NCBI RefSeq assembly: GCF_002259415.1
Contig: NZ_NPFY01000036.1
Span: 227,093 to 291,092 of the forward strand
Direction: 5' to 3'
Origin: Rhodococcus sp. 14-2470-1b
Lineage (GTDB): Bacteria; Actinomycetota; Actinomycetes; Mycobacteriales; Mycobacteriaceae
Length of the DNA stretch: 64,000 nucleotides
The notes below the pieces were generated by a model that saw only the letters and a program-made list of their open reading frames with translations, had not been told where the DNA came from and made no database searches. Made by a program: the position numbers and the translations under genes. Position 1 is the first letter of the stretch, and each line of letters begins with the position of its first letter. This document shows, piece after piece, positions 17,102-25,108 of the stretch.

Positions 17102-18697
17102 TCAGGAAAGATCCACGAGTTCGATGGTCGACGCGCCTACTGCCGATGCGATGTTCGAGCGGAGCTCGGACGGAACGTCCTTGTCCACGCGGAGCAGGAT
17201 CGTTGCGCCGTCACCCTCGGAGTCCTGACTCAGTGCAGCTGCCTGGATGTCGATTCCCGCGTCGCCGAGCAACGTGCCGATGCGGCCCAGGCTTCCGGGC
17301 TGGTCCGCGTAGTTGACGATGAGGTTCTTGCCCTCGGCGCGAAGATCGAAGTTGCGTCCGTTGATGTTGACGATCTTCTCGACCTGAGTGGTGCCGGTGA
17401 GCGTTCCCGCGACATTGAGGACGGAACCGTCACCGTAGACGGCGCGGATGTCGACGACGCTGCGGTGGTTTTCGCTCTCGGGAGCCTTGGTGACCTCGGC
17501 CGTGACCCCACGCTCCTCGGCGAGCGAGGGTGCGTTGACGAACGTGACCGAGTCCTCGATCACGGCGGAGAACAGACCGCGCAGGGCCGAGAGCTTCAGG
17601 ATCTCGACGTCTTCGGCTGCGAGCTCTCCACGTACGTCGACGGACAGCGACGCGGGAAGTTCGTCGGACAGGGCACCGAGCAACACGCCCTGCTTGCGGA
17701 CGATCTCGAGCCACGGCGAGACCTCTTCGCCGACGGCGCCGCCCTTGACGTTGACGGCGTCGGGGACGAATTCGCCTGCGAGAGCGAGCAGCACGGATTT
17801 GGCGACATCGGTGCCTGCACGGTCCTGAGCTTCGGTGGTCGAGGCTCCGAGGTGCGGGGTCACCACGACCTGCGGGAGTTCGAACAGCGGGCTGTCCGTG
17901 CACGGTTCGGAGGCGTAGACGTCGATGCCTGCGGCGAAGACGTGGCCGCTGGTGATGGCGTCGGCCAAAGCCTGCTCGTCGACGAGTCCGCCGCGTGCTG
18001 CGTTGACGACGATGACACCGGGCTTGGTCTTGGCGAGGGCTTCCTTGCCGATGATGCCCTTGGTCTCCGGGGTCTTCGGGAGGTGCACGGAGAACATGTC
18101 GGCGCGCGTCAGCAGTTCGTCGAGGCTGACGAGTTCGATCCCGAGCTGCGCGGCGCGGGCAGCGGAAACGTAGGGGTCGTAGGCGATGACGTGGGTCTCG
18201 AACGCAGCGAGACGCTGCGCGAAGAGCTGACCGATACGGCCGAGTCCGACGACACCCACGGTCTTGCCGAAGATCTCGACGCCGTTGAACTTGCTGCGCT
18301 TCCACTCGTGCTGACGGAGGGTGGCGTCGGCCGCGGGGATCTGGCGGGCGGCGGACAGCAGCAATGTGACGGCGTGCTCGGCGGCGGTGTGGATGTTGGA
18401 CGTCGGTGCGTTGACGACGAGGACTCCGCGCTCGGTGGCTGCGGGTACGTCCACGTTGTCCAGGCCGACGCCTGCACGTGCGACGATCTTCAGGTTGGTT
18501 CCGGCTGCGAGCACCTCGGCGTCGACCGTGGTCGCGGAGCGGACGAGGATGGCGTCGGCCTCGGGAACCGCGGCGAGCAGTGCCGGCCGGTCCGGGCCGT
18601 CGACCCAGCGAACCTCGACGCCGTCGCCGAGTGCCTCGACAGTGGACTGCGCAAGTTTGTCGGCGATCAGAACGACAGGACGGCCTGGCTGGCTCAC
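17102..18697 (-). CDS. serA: D-3-phosphoglycerate dehydrogenase (long, ACT-containing form)
   Basis: First enzyme of serine synthesis, oxidising 3-phosphoglycerate with NAD+. The 531 residues cover a substrate/NAD catalytic unit (about 1-315; VVGLGRIGQLFAQRL, then VNAARGGLVDEQALA and the active-site His in VVTPHLGASTTEAQ). Next come an intervening ASB domain and a C-terminal ACT domain (about 455-531, NYADQPGSLGRIGTLLGDAG) that binds serine for feedback inhibition in the mycobacterial enzyme. The ATG at 18697 follows a purine-rich ribosome site. It sits between the ilvC terminator and leuB, as serA1 (Rv2996c) does. Confidence 0.97.
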   Translation of the reverse strand: MSQPGRPVVLIADKLAQSTVEALGDGVEVRWVDGPDRPALLAAVPEADAILVRSATTVDAEVLAAGTNLKIVARAGVGLDNVDVPAATERGVLVVNAPTSNIHTAAEHAVTLLLSAARQIPAADATLRQHEWKRSKFNGVEIFGKTVGVVGLGRIGQLFAQRLAAFETHVIAYDPYVSAARAAQLGIELVSLDELLTRADMFSVHLPKTPETKGIIGKEALAKTKPGVIVVNAARGGLVDEQALADAITSGHVFAAGIDVYASEPCTDSPLFELPQVVVTPHLGASTTEAQDRAGTDVAKSVLLALAGEFVPDAVNVKGGAVGEEVSPWLEIVRKQGVLLGALSDELPASLSVDVRGELAAEDVEILKLSALRGLFSAVIEDSVTFVNAPSLAEERGVTAEVTKAPESENHRSVVDIRAVYGDGSVLNVAGTLTGTTQVEKIVNINGRNFDLRAEGKNLIVNYADQPGSLGRIGTLLGDAGIDIQAAALSQDSEGDGATILLRVDKDVPSELRSNIASAVGASTIELVDLS

Positions 18698-18814
18698 GTG
18701 AAGAACTCCCTAGATAGGTCGAGGTGACGGTAGCGGTCGATCGGATGGTGCGTTGTGCGGTGCGGGACAAGTTTAGAGGCCGAGGGGAACCGAGTGGGGT
18801 TCACCCTCGTCGAA

Positions 18815-18850
18815 CGAGTGAAGGGCACCCTCACGGATGCCCTTCACTCG
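18815..18850 (-). terminator. Terminator after ilvC
   Basis: A 13-bp perfect stem (CGAGTGAAGGGCA against its complement) with a 10-base loop, between the ilvC stop and the serA promoter region. It separates the ilvBNC transcript from serA-leuB. Confidence 0.85.
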
Positions 18851-18873
18851 GGTTACATCGATACGGCGAAAGA

Positions 18874-19887
18874 TCAGGCCGTCTCGGTGATCGGACGGTC
18901 GACCCAGCTCATCAGGTCGCGCAGCTTCTTGCCGGTGACCTCGATGGGATGTTCGGCGTTGGCCTTGCGCAGTCCCTCTAGCTCGGTGTTGCCGTTCTCG
19001 ACGTTGGCGACGAGACGACGGGTGAATTCACCGGACTGGATGTCGGCGAGGATGGCCTTCATGCGCTCCTTGGTGCCTGCGTCGATGACGCGAGGGCCGG
19101 AGAGGTAGCCGCCGAACTCGGCGGTGTCGGACACCGAGTAGTTCATGCGGGCGATGCCGCCTTCGTACATGAGGTCGACGATGAGCTTGAGCTCGTGCAG
19201 AACCTCGAAGTATGCCATCTCGGGCGCGTAGCCGGCCTCGACCATGACCTCGAAGCCCGTCTTGACGAGTTCCTCGGTGCCGCCGCACAGCACGGCCTGC
19301 TCGCCGAACAGGTCGGTCTCGGTCTCTTCCTTGAACGTGGTCTTGATGACGCCTGCGCGGGTGCCGCCGATGCCCTTGGCCCACGAGAGTGCGAGCGCCT
19401 GGCCCTCACCCTTCGGGTCCTGGTCGATGGCGATGAGCGCGGGAACGCCCTTGCCGTCGACGAACTGACGACGGACGAGATGTCCGGGGCCCTTGGGAGC
19501 GACCATGCCGACCGTGACGAACTCCGGAGCCTCGATCAGGTCGAAGTGGATGTTCAGGCCGTGGCCGAAGAACAGTGCGTCGCCGTCCTTCAGGTTGGGC
19601 TCGATCTCTTCCTTGAAGATCGCAGCCTGGGCGGTGTCGGGTGCGAGCACCATGATCACGTCGGCCCATGCGGAGACCTCGGCCGGAGTACCGACCTTCA
19701 GGCCCTGCTCCTCTGCCTTGGCGCGGGACTTCGATCCCTCTTTCAGACCGATGCGGACGTCGACGCCCGAGTCGCGCAGGCTCAGCGAGTGCGCGTGGCC
19801 CTGGCTTCCGTATCCGATGACGGCGACCTTGCGGCCCTGGATGATCGACAGATCAGCATCGTCGTCGTAGAACATCTCGACTGCCAC
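18874..19887 (-). CDS. ilvC: Ketol-acid reductoisomerase (class I)
   Basis: Isomerises and reduces 2-acetolactate (or acetohydroxybutyrate) with NADPH and Mg2+ in valine and isoleucine synthesis. The product is 337 residues, the short class I form. The Rossmann region VAVIGYGSQGHAHSLSLRDS (about 24-43) carries the cofactor loop with arginine and serine residues (LKEGSKSRAKAE) that favour NADPH. The C-terminal knotted domain contains EETETDLFGEQAVLCGGTEE and VLHELKLIVDLMYEGG, whose acidic residues bind magnesium. Third gene of ilvBNC, 48 bases after ilvN. Confidence 0.97.
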   Translation of the reverse strand: MAVEMFYDDDADLSIIQGRKVAVIGYGSQGHAHSLSLRDSGVDVRIGLKEGSKSRAKAEEQGLKVGTPAEVSAWADVIMVLAPDTAQAAIFKEEIEPNLKDGDALFFGHGLNIHFDLIEAPEFVTVGMVAPKGPGHLVRRQFVDGKGVPALIAIDQDPKGEGQALALSWAKGIGGTRAGVIKTTFKEETETDLFGEQAVLCGGTEELVKTGFEVMVEAGYAPEMAYFEVLHELKLIVDLMYEGGIARMNYSVSDTAEFGGYLSGPRVIDAGTKERMKAILADIQSGEFTRRLVANVENGNTELEGLRKANAEHPIEVTGKKLRDLMSWVDRPITETA

Positions 19888-19935
19888 TGGTTAATACCTT
19901 TCCTCTTGTTTGAGCATGTTCATCACATGTGGTCG

Positions 19936-20439
19936 CTACCGCGACGCAGTGATCGATTTCGGTCCACGTCCGACGGCAACGACTCCCGACTGAACTATTT
20001 CTCGAATTCCATAGGGGTCCAACATTTTCAGCAACGCATCGAGCTTCGAGCGTGTGCCCGTGGCCTCGACGGTGACAGCCTCGGGCGATACGTCGATCAC
20101 CTTGGCGCGGAACAGGTTCACGGTCTCGATGACCTCGCTGCGCACTGTTGCGTCGGCGCGCACCTTGATGAGAACCAGCTCGCGGGCCACCGACGAGTCG
20201 TCGTCCTGCTCGACGATCTTGATGACGTTGATCAACTTGTTCAGCTGCTTCGTCACCTGCTCGAGTGGGAACTCGTCGACGGTGACGACGATCGTCATTC
20301 GGGAGATCCCCGCGATCTCCGTGCCGCCGACCGCAAGTGAGGAGATGTTGAATCCGCGACGCGAGAAGAGTGCGGCGACGCGTGCCAGAACACCTGGCTT
20401 GTCCTCGACGAGGACGCTGAGGGTGTGGCTGGTACTCAC
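19936..20439 (-). CDS. ilvN: Acetolactate synthase small (regulatory) subunit
   Basis: Regulatory subunit that activates IlvB and confers valine feedback inhibition. The 167 residues hold an N-terminal ACT domain (HTLSVLVEDKPGVLARVAAL, about 4-23, then SRRGFNISSLAVGGTE) and a C-terminal ALS regulatory domain (about 85-160, VRADATVRSEVIETVNLFRA). It overlaps the ilvB 3' end by four bases, so translation is coupled and the subunits are made together. Rv3002c equivalent. Confidence 0.97.
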   Translation of the reverse strand: MSTSHTLSVLVEDKPGVLARVAALFSRRGFNISSLAVGGTEIAGISRMTIVVTVDEFPLEQVTKQLNKLINVIKIVEQDDDSSVARELVLIKVRADATVRSEVIETVNLFRAKVIDVSPEAVTVEATGTRSKLDALLKMLDPYGIREIVQSGVVAVGRGPKSITASR

Positions 20440-22388
20440 TTGTCGGTGCCTTTCTCGTGCAGGGCGTTGCCGTGGGCCTGCTCGCGTGCCATTGCCTCGT
20501 GGATGACGGCGGGTTCGGCCACGGAAGCCTCGTCCTCGTCGAACAGTGGTCGGATTCCGCGGGCGGCCATGATCTCGTCGTTACCGGTGCCTGCAGCGAC
20601 CATGGGCCAGACCTGCGCGTCGGCGCCGACGATGAAGTCGATGACGACGGGGCGGTCGTTGATCGCGCGAGCCTGTGCGATGACCGCGTCGACGTCTTCC
20701 TCACGCTCGCAGCGAATTCCGACGCAGCCCAGGGCTTCGGCAAGTTTCACGAAATCCGGGATGCGCTGGGCGCCGTGGGTCCCCAGATTGGTGTTGGAGT
20801 ACCGCTCCTCGTAGAACAACGTCTGCCACTGACGGACCATGCCGAGGTTGCCGTTGTTGATGAGTGCGACCTTGATCGGGATCCCCTCGACCGCACAGGT
20901 GGCGAGTTCCTGATTGGTCATCTGGAAACAGCCGTCACCGTCGATCGCCCACACCTCGGCGTCGGGAAGGCCCATCTTGGCGCCCATCGCCGCCGGAACG
21001 GCGTAGCCCATGGTGCCGAGTCCGCCCGAGTTCAGCCACGTGCGCGGCTTCTCGTAGTTGATGAACTGCGCGGCCCACATCTGATGCTGGCCGACGCCCG
21101 CGCAGTAGATCGCGTCGGGTCCGGCGAACTTGCCGACCGAGGAAATGACGAACTCCGGCGACATGCTCCCGTCACTGGGGCGGTCGTAGCTCAGCGGGTA
21201 CGTCTTGCGGATCCCGTCGAGGTATTTCCACCAATCACCCAGTTCGACGGTGGTGCCCGTGGCGCGATCGGCACGCAGCGCCTCGATCAGCTCGACGATG
21301 ACCTCCTTGCAGTCACCGACGATCGGCACGTCGGCATAGCGATTCTTGCCGATCTCGGCCGGATCGATGTCCGCGTGGATCACCTTTGCGTTCGGCGCGA
21401 ACGACGAGAGCTGTCCGGTGACGCGGTCGTCGAACCGGGCGCCGAGCGTGATGAGCAGATCACTGCGCTGCAGGCCGGCCACAGCGGCCACGGTGCCGTG
21501 CATACCGGGCATGCCCAGGTTCAGCTGGTGAGTATCGGGGAACGCTCCGCGCGCCATCAACGTGGTGACGACCGGGATGCCGGTCAGTTCCGCGAGTTCG
21601 AGCAGTTCTGCCGACGCGTTGGCCTTGATGACACCGCCACCGACGTACAGCACCGGTTGCTTGGAGTCGGCGATGTACCGAGCTGCCTCGCGAACCTGCT
21701 TGCCGTGCGGCTTGGTGACCGGACGATATCCGGGCAACCGCATCTCCGGTGGCCACGAGAACGTGGTCTGTGCCTGCAGGATGTCCTTGGGGATGTCGAC
21801 GAGGACCGCGCCCGGACGACCGGAGGACGCGATGTAGAACGCCTCGGCCATGATGCGTGGGATGTCGACGCCGTCGGTGATCAGGAAGTTGTGCTTGGTG
21901 ACGGGCATCGTGATGCCGGAGATGTCGGCTTCCTGGAACCCGTCGGTGCCGATGAGACTTCGCGCGACCTGGCCGGTGATGGCGACGATGGGAACGGAGT
22001 CCATCTGAGCGTCGGCGAGCGGTGTGACGAGGTTCGTCGCTCCGGGGCCCGACGTCGCCATGCAGACGCCGACGCGGCCGGTGGCCTGCGCGTATCCGGT
22101 GGCTGCGTGCCCTGCGCCCTGTTCGTGACGAACGAGGACGTGGCGAACCTTCTTGGAGTCGAAGAGTGGGTCGTACACCGGAAGAACGGCTCCACCCGGA
22201 ATGCCGAATACCGTGTCGACGTCGAGTTCCTCGAGTGCTCGGACGACGGACTGTGCGCCGGTCACCTTCTCGGGTGCGACATGGCGACGCGATCCGTCGA
22301 CGGCTCCGTTGATGTCCGGTGCCGACGAGCTGGCGTTTGCTCCCGACTTACGAGTCGAGGGCCCTGGGCGTGCGGTTGGTGCGCTCAC
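20436..22388 (-). CDS. ilvB: Acetolactate synthase large (catalytic) subunit
   Basis: ThDP-, FAD- and Mg-dependent enzyme making 2-acetolactate from two pyruvates, the committed step to valine and leucine, and acetohydroxybutyrate for isoleucine. The 650-residue product has a variable N-tail (1-40), the ThDP glutamate region GIPGGAVLPVYDPLFDS, the FAD-binding middle domain, and the Mg/ThDP motif VWAIDGDGCFQMTNQELATC near 500. GTG at 22388 has a GAGGAAG ribosome site. Expression is probably controlled twice: by an operator candidate at 22600-22619 and by a leader peptide and attenuator in the 215-base leader. Confidence 0.97.
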   Translation of the reverse strand: MSAPTARPGPSTRKSGANASSSAPDINGAVDGSRRHVAPEKVTGAQSVVRALEELDVDTVFGIPGGAVLPVYDPLFDSKKVRHVLVRHEQGAGHAATGYAQATGRVGVCMATSGPGATNLVTPLADAQMDSVPIVAITGQVARSLIGTDGFQEADISGITMPVTKHNFLITDGVDIPRIMAEAFYIASSGRPGAVLVDIPKDILQAQTTFSWPPEMRLPGYRPVTKPHGKQVREAARYIADSKQPVLYVGGGVIKANASAELLELAELTGIPVVTTLMARGAFPDTHQLNLGMPGMHGTVAAVAGLQRSDLLITLGARFDDRVTGQLSSFAPNAKVIHADIDPAEIGKNRYADVPIVGDCKEVIVELIEALRADRATGTTVELGDWWKYLDGIRKTYPLSYDRPSDGSMSPEFVISSVGKFAGPDAIYCAGVGQHQMWAAQFINYEKPRTWLNSGGLGTMGYAVPAAMGAKMGLPDAEVWAIDGDGCFQMTNQELATCAVEGIPIKVALINNGNLGMVRQWQTLFYEERYSNTNLGTHGAQRIPDFVKLAEALGCVGIRCEREEDVDAVIAQARAINDRPVVIDFIVGADAQVWPMVAAGTGNDEIMAARGIRPLFDEDEASVAEPAVIHEAMAREQAHGNALHEKGTDK

Positions 22389-22436
22389 TAGTGCTTCCTC
22401 AGGATGAAAGATGTAGCTGGGCGATCTCTGGGCAAG

Positions 22437-22469
22437 AAAAAACCCCCGTCAGCCGAGGCTGTACGAGGG
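22437..22469 (-). terminator. Attenuator terminator in the ilvB leader
   Basis: On the minus strand a GC-rich stem (22463-22469 against 22443-22449, one G-U pair, with an inner AGC/GCT stem) is followed directly by six U (22442-22437). It lies 34 bases after the leader-peptide stop and about 49 bases before the ilvB GTG. There is no gene for it to terminate other than the leader itself, which is what an attenuator requires. Confidence 0.88.
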
Positions 22470-22470
22470 T

Positions 22471-22519
22471 GGCGCGTCGATGCGAGTTGGTCGAGAACCG
22501 GCTCAGGCGTTGACGCGCC
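22471..22519 (-). promoter_or_regulatory. Leader inverted repeat next to the attenuator
   Basis: GGCGCGTC at 22471-22478 is perfectly complementary to GACGCGCC at 22512-22519, with 33 bases between. The upstream arm (in RNA order) covers the Arg-Arg-Val codons of the leader peptide just after its Ile-Leu-Val-Ile run; the other arm abuts the terminator stem. Position suits a pause or anti-terminator structure controlled by ribosome position. The exact alternative fold is not worked out. Confidence 0.65.
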
Positions 22520-22574
22520 GGCCGATTACGAGTATCCAATTCCGCTTCACGCGCTCGACGGTAGGCGCGCGCAT
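22503..22574 (-). CDS. ilv leader peptide (23 residues, Ile-Leu-Val-Ile run)
   Basis: Short frame on the minus strand, ATG at 22574 and TGA at 22503-22505. It encodes 23 residues with the central segment RNWILVIGRRVNA, codons ATA CTC GTA ATC in a row; seven of 23 residues are Ile, Leu or Val. ATA and GTA are rare codons in this GC-rich DNA. It starts about 27 bases after the expected transcription start set by the CATAAT hexamer in operator copy C. It is followed by the inverted repeat and the terminator with U-run, all upstream of ilvB. The ribosome site is weak. Leader-peptide attenuation of ilvBNC is known in Corynebacterium glutamicum; this appears to be the equivalent. Confidence 0.85.
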   Translation of the reverse strand: MRAPTVERVKRNWILVIGRRVNA

Positions 22575-22599
22575 AGGGAAGAGTCAAACTCGTCACGAC

Positions 22600-22619
22600 G
22601 CAATCCCATTATGTGAGAT
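22600..22619 (-). promoter_or_regulatory. Candidate NdgR-type operator, copy C (ilvB)
   Basis: Read toward ilvB the site is ATCTCACATAATGGGATTGC, with CATAAT as probable minus-10 (22613-22608) and transcription start near 22601. It matches copy A at 16 and copy B at 15 of 20 positions. On the other strand the same core (CATTAT, 22607-22612) could serve the divergent cfp6-like gene. Confidence 0.75.
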
Positions 22620-22626
22620 CGCGTAG

Positions 22627-23157
22627 GTGCAATGCGAAGATGAAGGGGTGTCGTCTTCGCAGCAGTCCGAACCACCGGATACATCATCCCATACGCCCGT
22701 TCCCGCGCCGCAGGTCATCCGTATCTCGCGCCTGTCGCTGGTAGGAGTCGGCATGCTGTTCATCGGCGTCGCCTTCCCCGCCGCCAGTTGGCCCGCAGCA
22801 TTCGGATGGCTCGTAGTGCTTCCGATCATCGCTGCAGTGTGGGTGTTCCGAGTTCGTACCGTGGTCAGCTTCGACGGTCTCGCGATACGGAGGTTGCTCG
22901 GCTCCGAGTTCGTCGCATGGGAAGACGTACGCGGCATTCACTTCCCGAACCGGAGATGGGCGCGGGTCGTCCTGACCGACAAGTCCGAGAAGTCGCTGCC
23001 GTTGGTTCGCTTCGACAGACTTCCGGTACTCGCTGCGGCGAGCGGCGGGCGCATCACCGATCCCTATGCGGCCGCAGCCGAAGCCGACAGGACGGCAGAG
23101 GAGGAACGGACAGCGGACGCCGACCGAGAAGCCGAGCCAGGCGCCTCGAGTTCGTGA
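22627..23157 (+). CDS. Cfp6-like PH-domain membrane protein
   Basis: Small protein of 176 residues if GTG 22627 is used, or 169 from GTG 22648. After a polar N-tail there are two close hydrophobic segments (about 34-72), then a PH-like beta domain (about 76-140) with VVSFDGLAIRRLLGSEFVAW and GIHFPNRRWARVVL, then an acidic tail. It occupies the place of Rv3004 (low-molecular-weight antigen CFP-6), divergent from ilvB1, and matches its PH domain type. Function unknown. The nearest ribosome-like sequence, GATGAAGGG, abuts GTG 22648 too closely, so the start is uncertain and may be leaderless. Confidence 0.8.
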   Translation: MQCEDEGVSSSQQSEPPDTSSHTPVPAPQVIRISRLSLVGVGMLFIGVAFPAASWPAAFGWLVVLPIIAAVWVFRVRTVVSFDGLAIRRLLGSEFVAWEDVRGIHFPNRRWARVVLTDKSEKSLPLVRFDRLPVLAAASGGRITDPYAAAAEADRTAEEERTADADREAEPGASSS

Positions 23158-23212
23158 GCCGGGAGTAACCTCGATCGAGCGAGAAACCGCTATTGATCGA
23201 GGAAGAGAAGCC

Positions 23213-25054
23213 ATGCCGCCGCTACGGTCACGAGTTACCACTGTTGGACGAAACGCCGCGGGCGCACGCTCGCTCTGGCGCGCCACCGGAATGACGGATT
23301 CGGATTTCGGCAAACCGATCGTGGCAATTGCCAACTCGTACACCCAGTTCGTACCCGGGCACGTCCACCTGAAGAACGTCGGCGAGATCGTCGCCGACGC
23401 CGTACGTGCCGCAGGCGGCGTCCCGCGCGAGTTCCACACCATCGCGGTCGACGACGGTATCGCAATGGGACACGGCGGCATGCTCTATTCGCTTCCGAGC
23501 CGCGAGATCATCGCCGACTCGGTCGAATACATGGCCAACGCGCACACCGCCGACGCTCTCGTGTGCATCTCCAACTGCGACAAGATCACGCCGGGAATGC
23601 TCAATGCCGCAATGCGACTGAACATTCCGGCAGTGTTCGTCTCGGGTGGGCCGATGGAGGCAGGCAAAGCCGTCGTCGTCGGCGGCGGCGCACAGGCCCC
23701 GACGGACCTCATCACCGCGATCTCGGCCAGCGCGAACGACGCCGTGTCCGAGGAAGGCCTGGACGAGGTCGAGCGCAGTGCATGCCCGACGTGCGGTTCG
23801 TGCTCGGGCATGTTCACCGCCAACTCGATGAACTGCCTCACCGAAGCTCTCGGACTGGCCCTGCCCGGCAACGGATCCACGCTCGCCACTCACAAAGCCC
23901 GATACGCACTGTTCGAGCGCGCAGGCACCACCATCGTCGAGGCCGCGACCAAGTACTACCGCGACGGTGACGAGTCCGTTCTGCCGCGCAACATCGCAAC
24001 CCCCGCGGCGTTCCGCAACGCGATGGCACTCGATGTCGCGATGGGCGGGTCCACCAACACGGTGCTGCACACCCTCGCCGCGGCACAGGAAGGCGAGGTC
24101 GACTTCGATCTCGACACCATCGACGCCATCAGCCGCAAGGTTCCGTGCCTGTCCAAGGTGTCCCCCAACTCCGACTACCACATGGAAGACGTGCACCGGG
24201 CAGGCGGAATCCCCGCGCTGCTCGGCGAACTCCGCCGCGCGAACCTGCTCGAGACCGACGTCTCCACCGTGCACACGAAGAGCTTCGACGAGTGGCTGGA
24301 CACGTGGGACATCCGGTCCGGCGCGGCGTCGGACGAGGCACTGGAGCTGTTCCACGCGGCGCCGGGAGGCGTTCGTACCACCGAGCCGTTCTCCACCGAG
24401 AACAGGTGGTCCTCGCTCGACACCGACGCCGTCGGCGGCTGCATCCGCGACAAGGAACACGCGTACACCGTCGAAGGCGGTCTCGTCGTTCTGCGCGGAA
24501 ACATCGCACTCGACGGGGCGATCCTCAAGACCGCGGGCATCGACGAGGAACTGTTCTCGTTCCAGGGCCCGGCACTCGTCGTCGAGTCTCAGGAAGAAGC
24601 GGTCTCGGCGATTCTGCAGAAGAAGATTAAGCCCGGTGACGTCCTCGTCGTCCGATACGAGGGCCCCAAGGGCGGTCCCGGTATGCAGGAAATGTTGCAC
24701 CCGACGGCATTCCTCAAGGGAGCCGGGCTCGGAAAGGTCTGCGCACTCGTCACCGACGGACGGTTCTCCGGTGGCACCTCCGGCCTGTCGATCGGCCACA
24801 TCTCCCCCGAGGCTGCCGCGGGCGGAGTCATCGGACTCGTCGAGAACGGCGACCAGGTCCGTATCGACGTCGCCTCCCGCACCCTCGAGATCCTCGTCGA
24901 CGATTCCACTCTGGAGACTCGTCGAGCCAAGATGGAGGCGTCGGAGCGCCCGTGGCAGCCGGTCGATCGTCAGCGCACGGTCACCACTGCACTGCGCGCC
25001 TACGCGGCATTGGCGACCTCGGCCGACAAGGGCGCGGTCCGGTACGTCCCGTGA
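23213..25054 (+). CDS. ilvD: Dihydroxy-acid dehydratase
   Basis: Fe-S enzyme that dehydrates 2,3-dihydroxy acids to 2-oxo acids, the step common to valine and isoleucine. The product is 613 residues. Cluster cysteines sit in VCISNCDKITPGML (about 120-133) and ACPTCGSCSGMFTANSMNC (about 190-208), with the metal-binding region IAVDDGIAMGHGGM near 80. The ATG at 23213 has AGGAAGAGAAG upstream. The gene is divergent from ilvBNC with the cfp6-like gene between. No copy of the 20-bp operator or of a leader peptide is visible in the 56 bases before it, so it may be transcribed with the cfp6-like gene. Confidence 0.97.
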   Translation: MPPLRSRVTTVGRNAAGARSLWRATGMTDSDFGKPIVAIANSYTQFVPGHVHLKNVGEIVADAVRAAGGVPREFHTIAVDDGIAMGHGGMLYSLPSREIIADSVEYMANAHTADALVCISNCDKITPGMLNAAMRLNIPAVFVSGGPMEAGKAVVVGGGAQAPTDLITAISASANDAVSEEGLDEVERSACPTCGSCSGMFTANSMNCLTEALGLALPGNGSTLATHKARYALFERAGTTIVEAATKYYRDGDESVLPRNIATPAAFRNAMALDVAMGGSTNTVLHTLAAAQEGEVDFDLDTIDAISRKVPCLSKVSPNSDYHMEDVHRAGGIPALLGELRRANLLETDVSTVHTKSFDEWLDTWDIRSGAASDEALELFHAAPGGVRTTEPFSTENRWSSLDTDAVGGCIRDKEHAYTVEGGLVVLRGNIALDGAILKTAGIDEELFSFQGPALVVESQEEAVSAILQKKIKPGDVLVVRYEGPKGGPGMQEMLHPTAFLKGAGLGKVCALVTDGRFSGGTSGLSIGHISPEAAAGGVIGLVENGDQVRIDVASRTLEILVDDSTLETRRAKMEASERPWQPVDRQRTVTTALRAYAALATSADKGAVRYVP

Positions 25055-25061
25055 CCCCCAG

Positions 25062-25101
25062 GTGAGTAGAAATGTAGGTCAGGACCTACATTTCTACTCA
25101 C
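25062..25101. terminator. Terminator between ilvD and the DoxX gene
   Basis: A 19-bp perfect inverted repeat (GTGAGTAGAAATGTAGGTC) with only two bases between the arms, lying between two convergent genes. No U-run. Confidence 0.85.
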
Positions 25102-25108
25102 AGCGGGA

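Noticed and set aside
16050..18697. A fourth copy of the 20-bp operator at leuB or serA
   Set aside because: No CATTATG or CATAATG core was found in the upstream regions of leuB, serA, ilvC or ilvD.
22399..22596. A 65-codon frame in the ilvB leader starting at GTG 22596
   Set aside because: It overlaps the better 23-codon frame, runs through the attenuator hairpin, and has no run of regulated-amino-acid codons.
7738..22619. T-box riboswitches for the branched-chain genes
   Set aside because: No T-box sequence or specifier stem was seen; the leader peptide and operator explain the sequence better.
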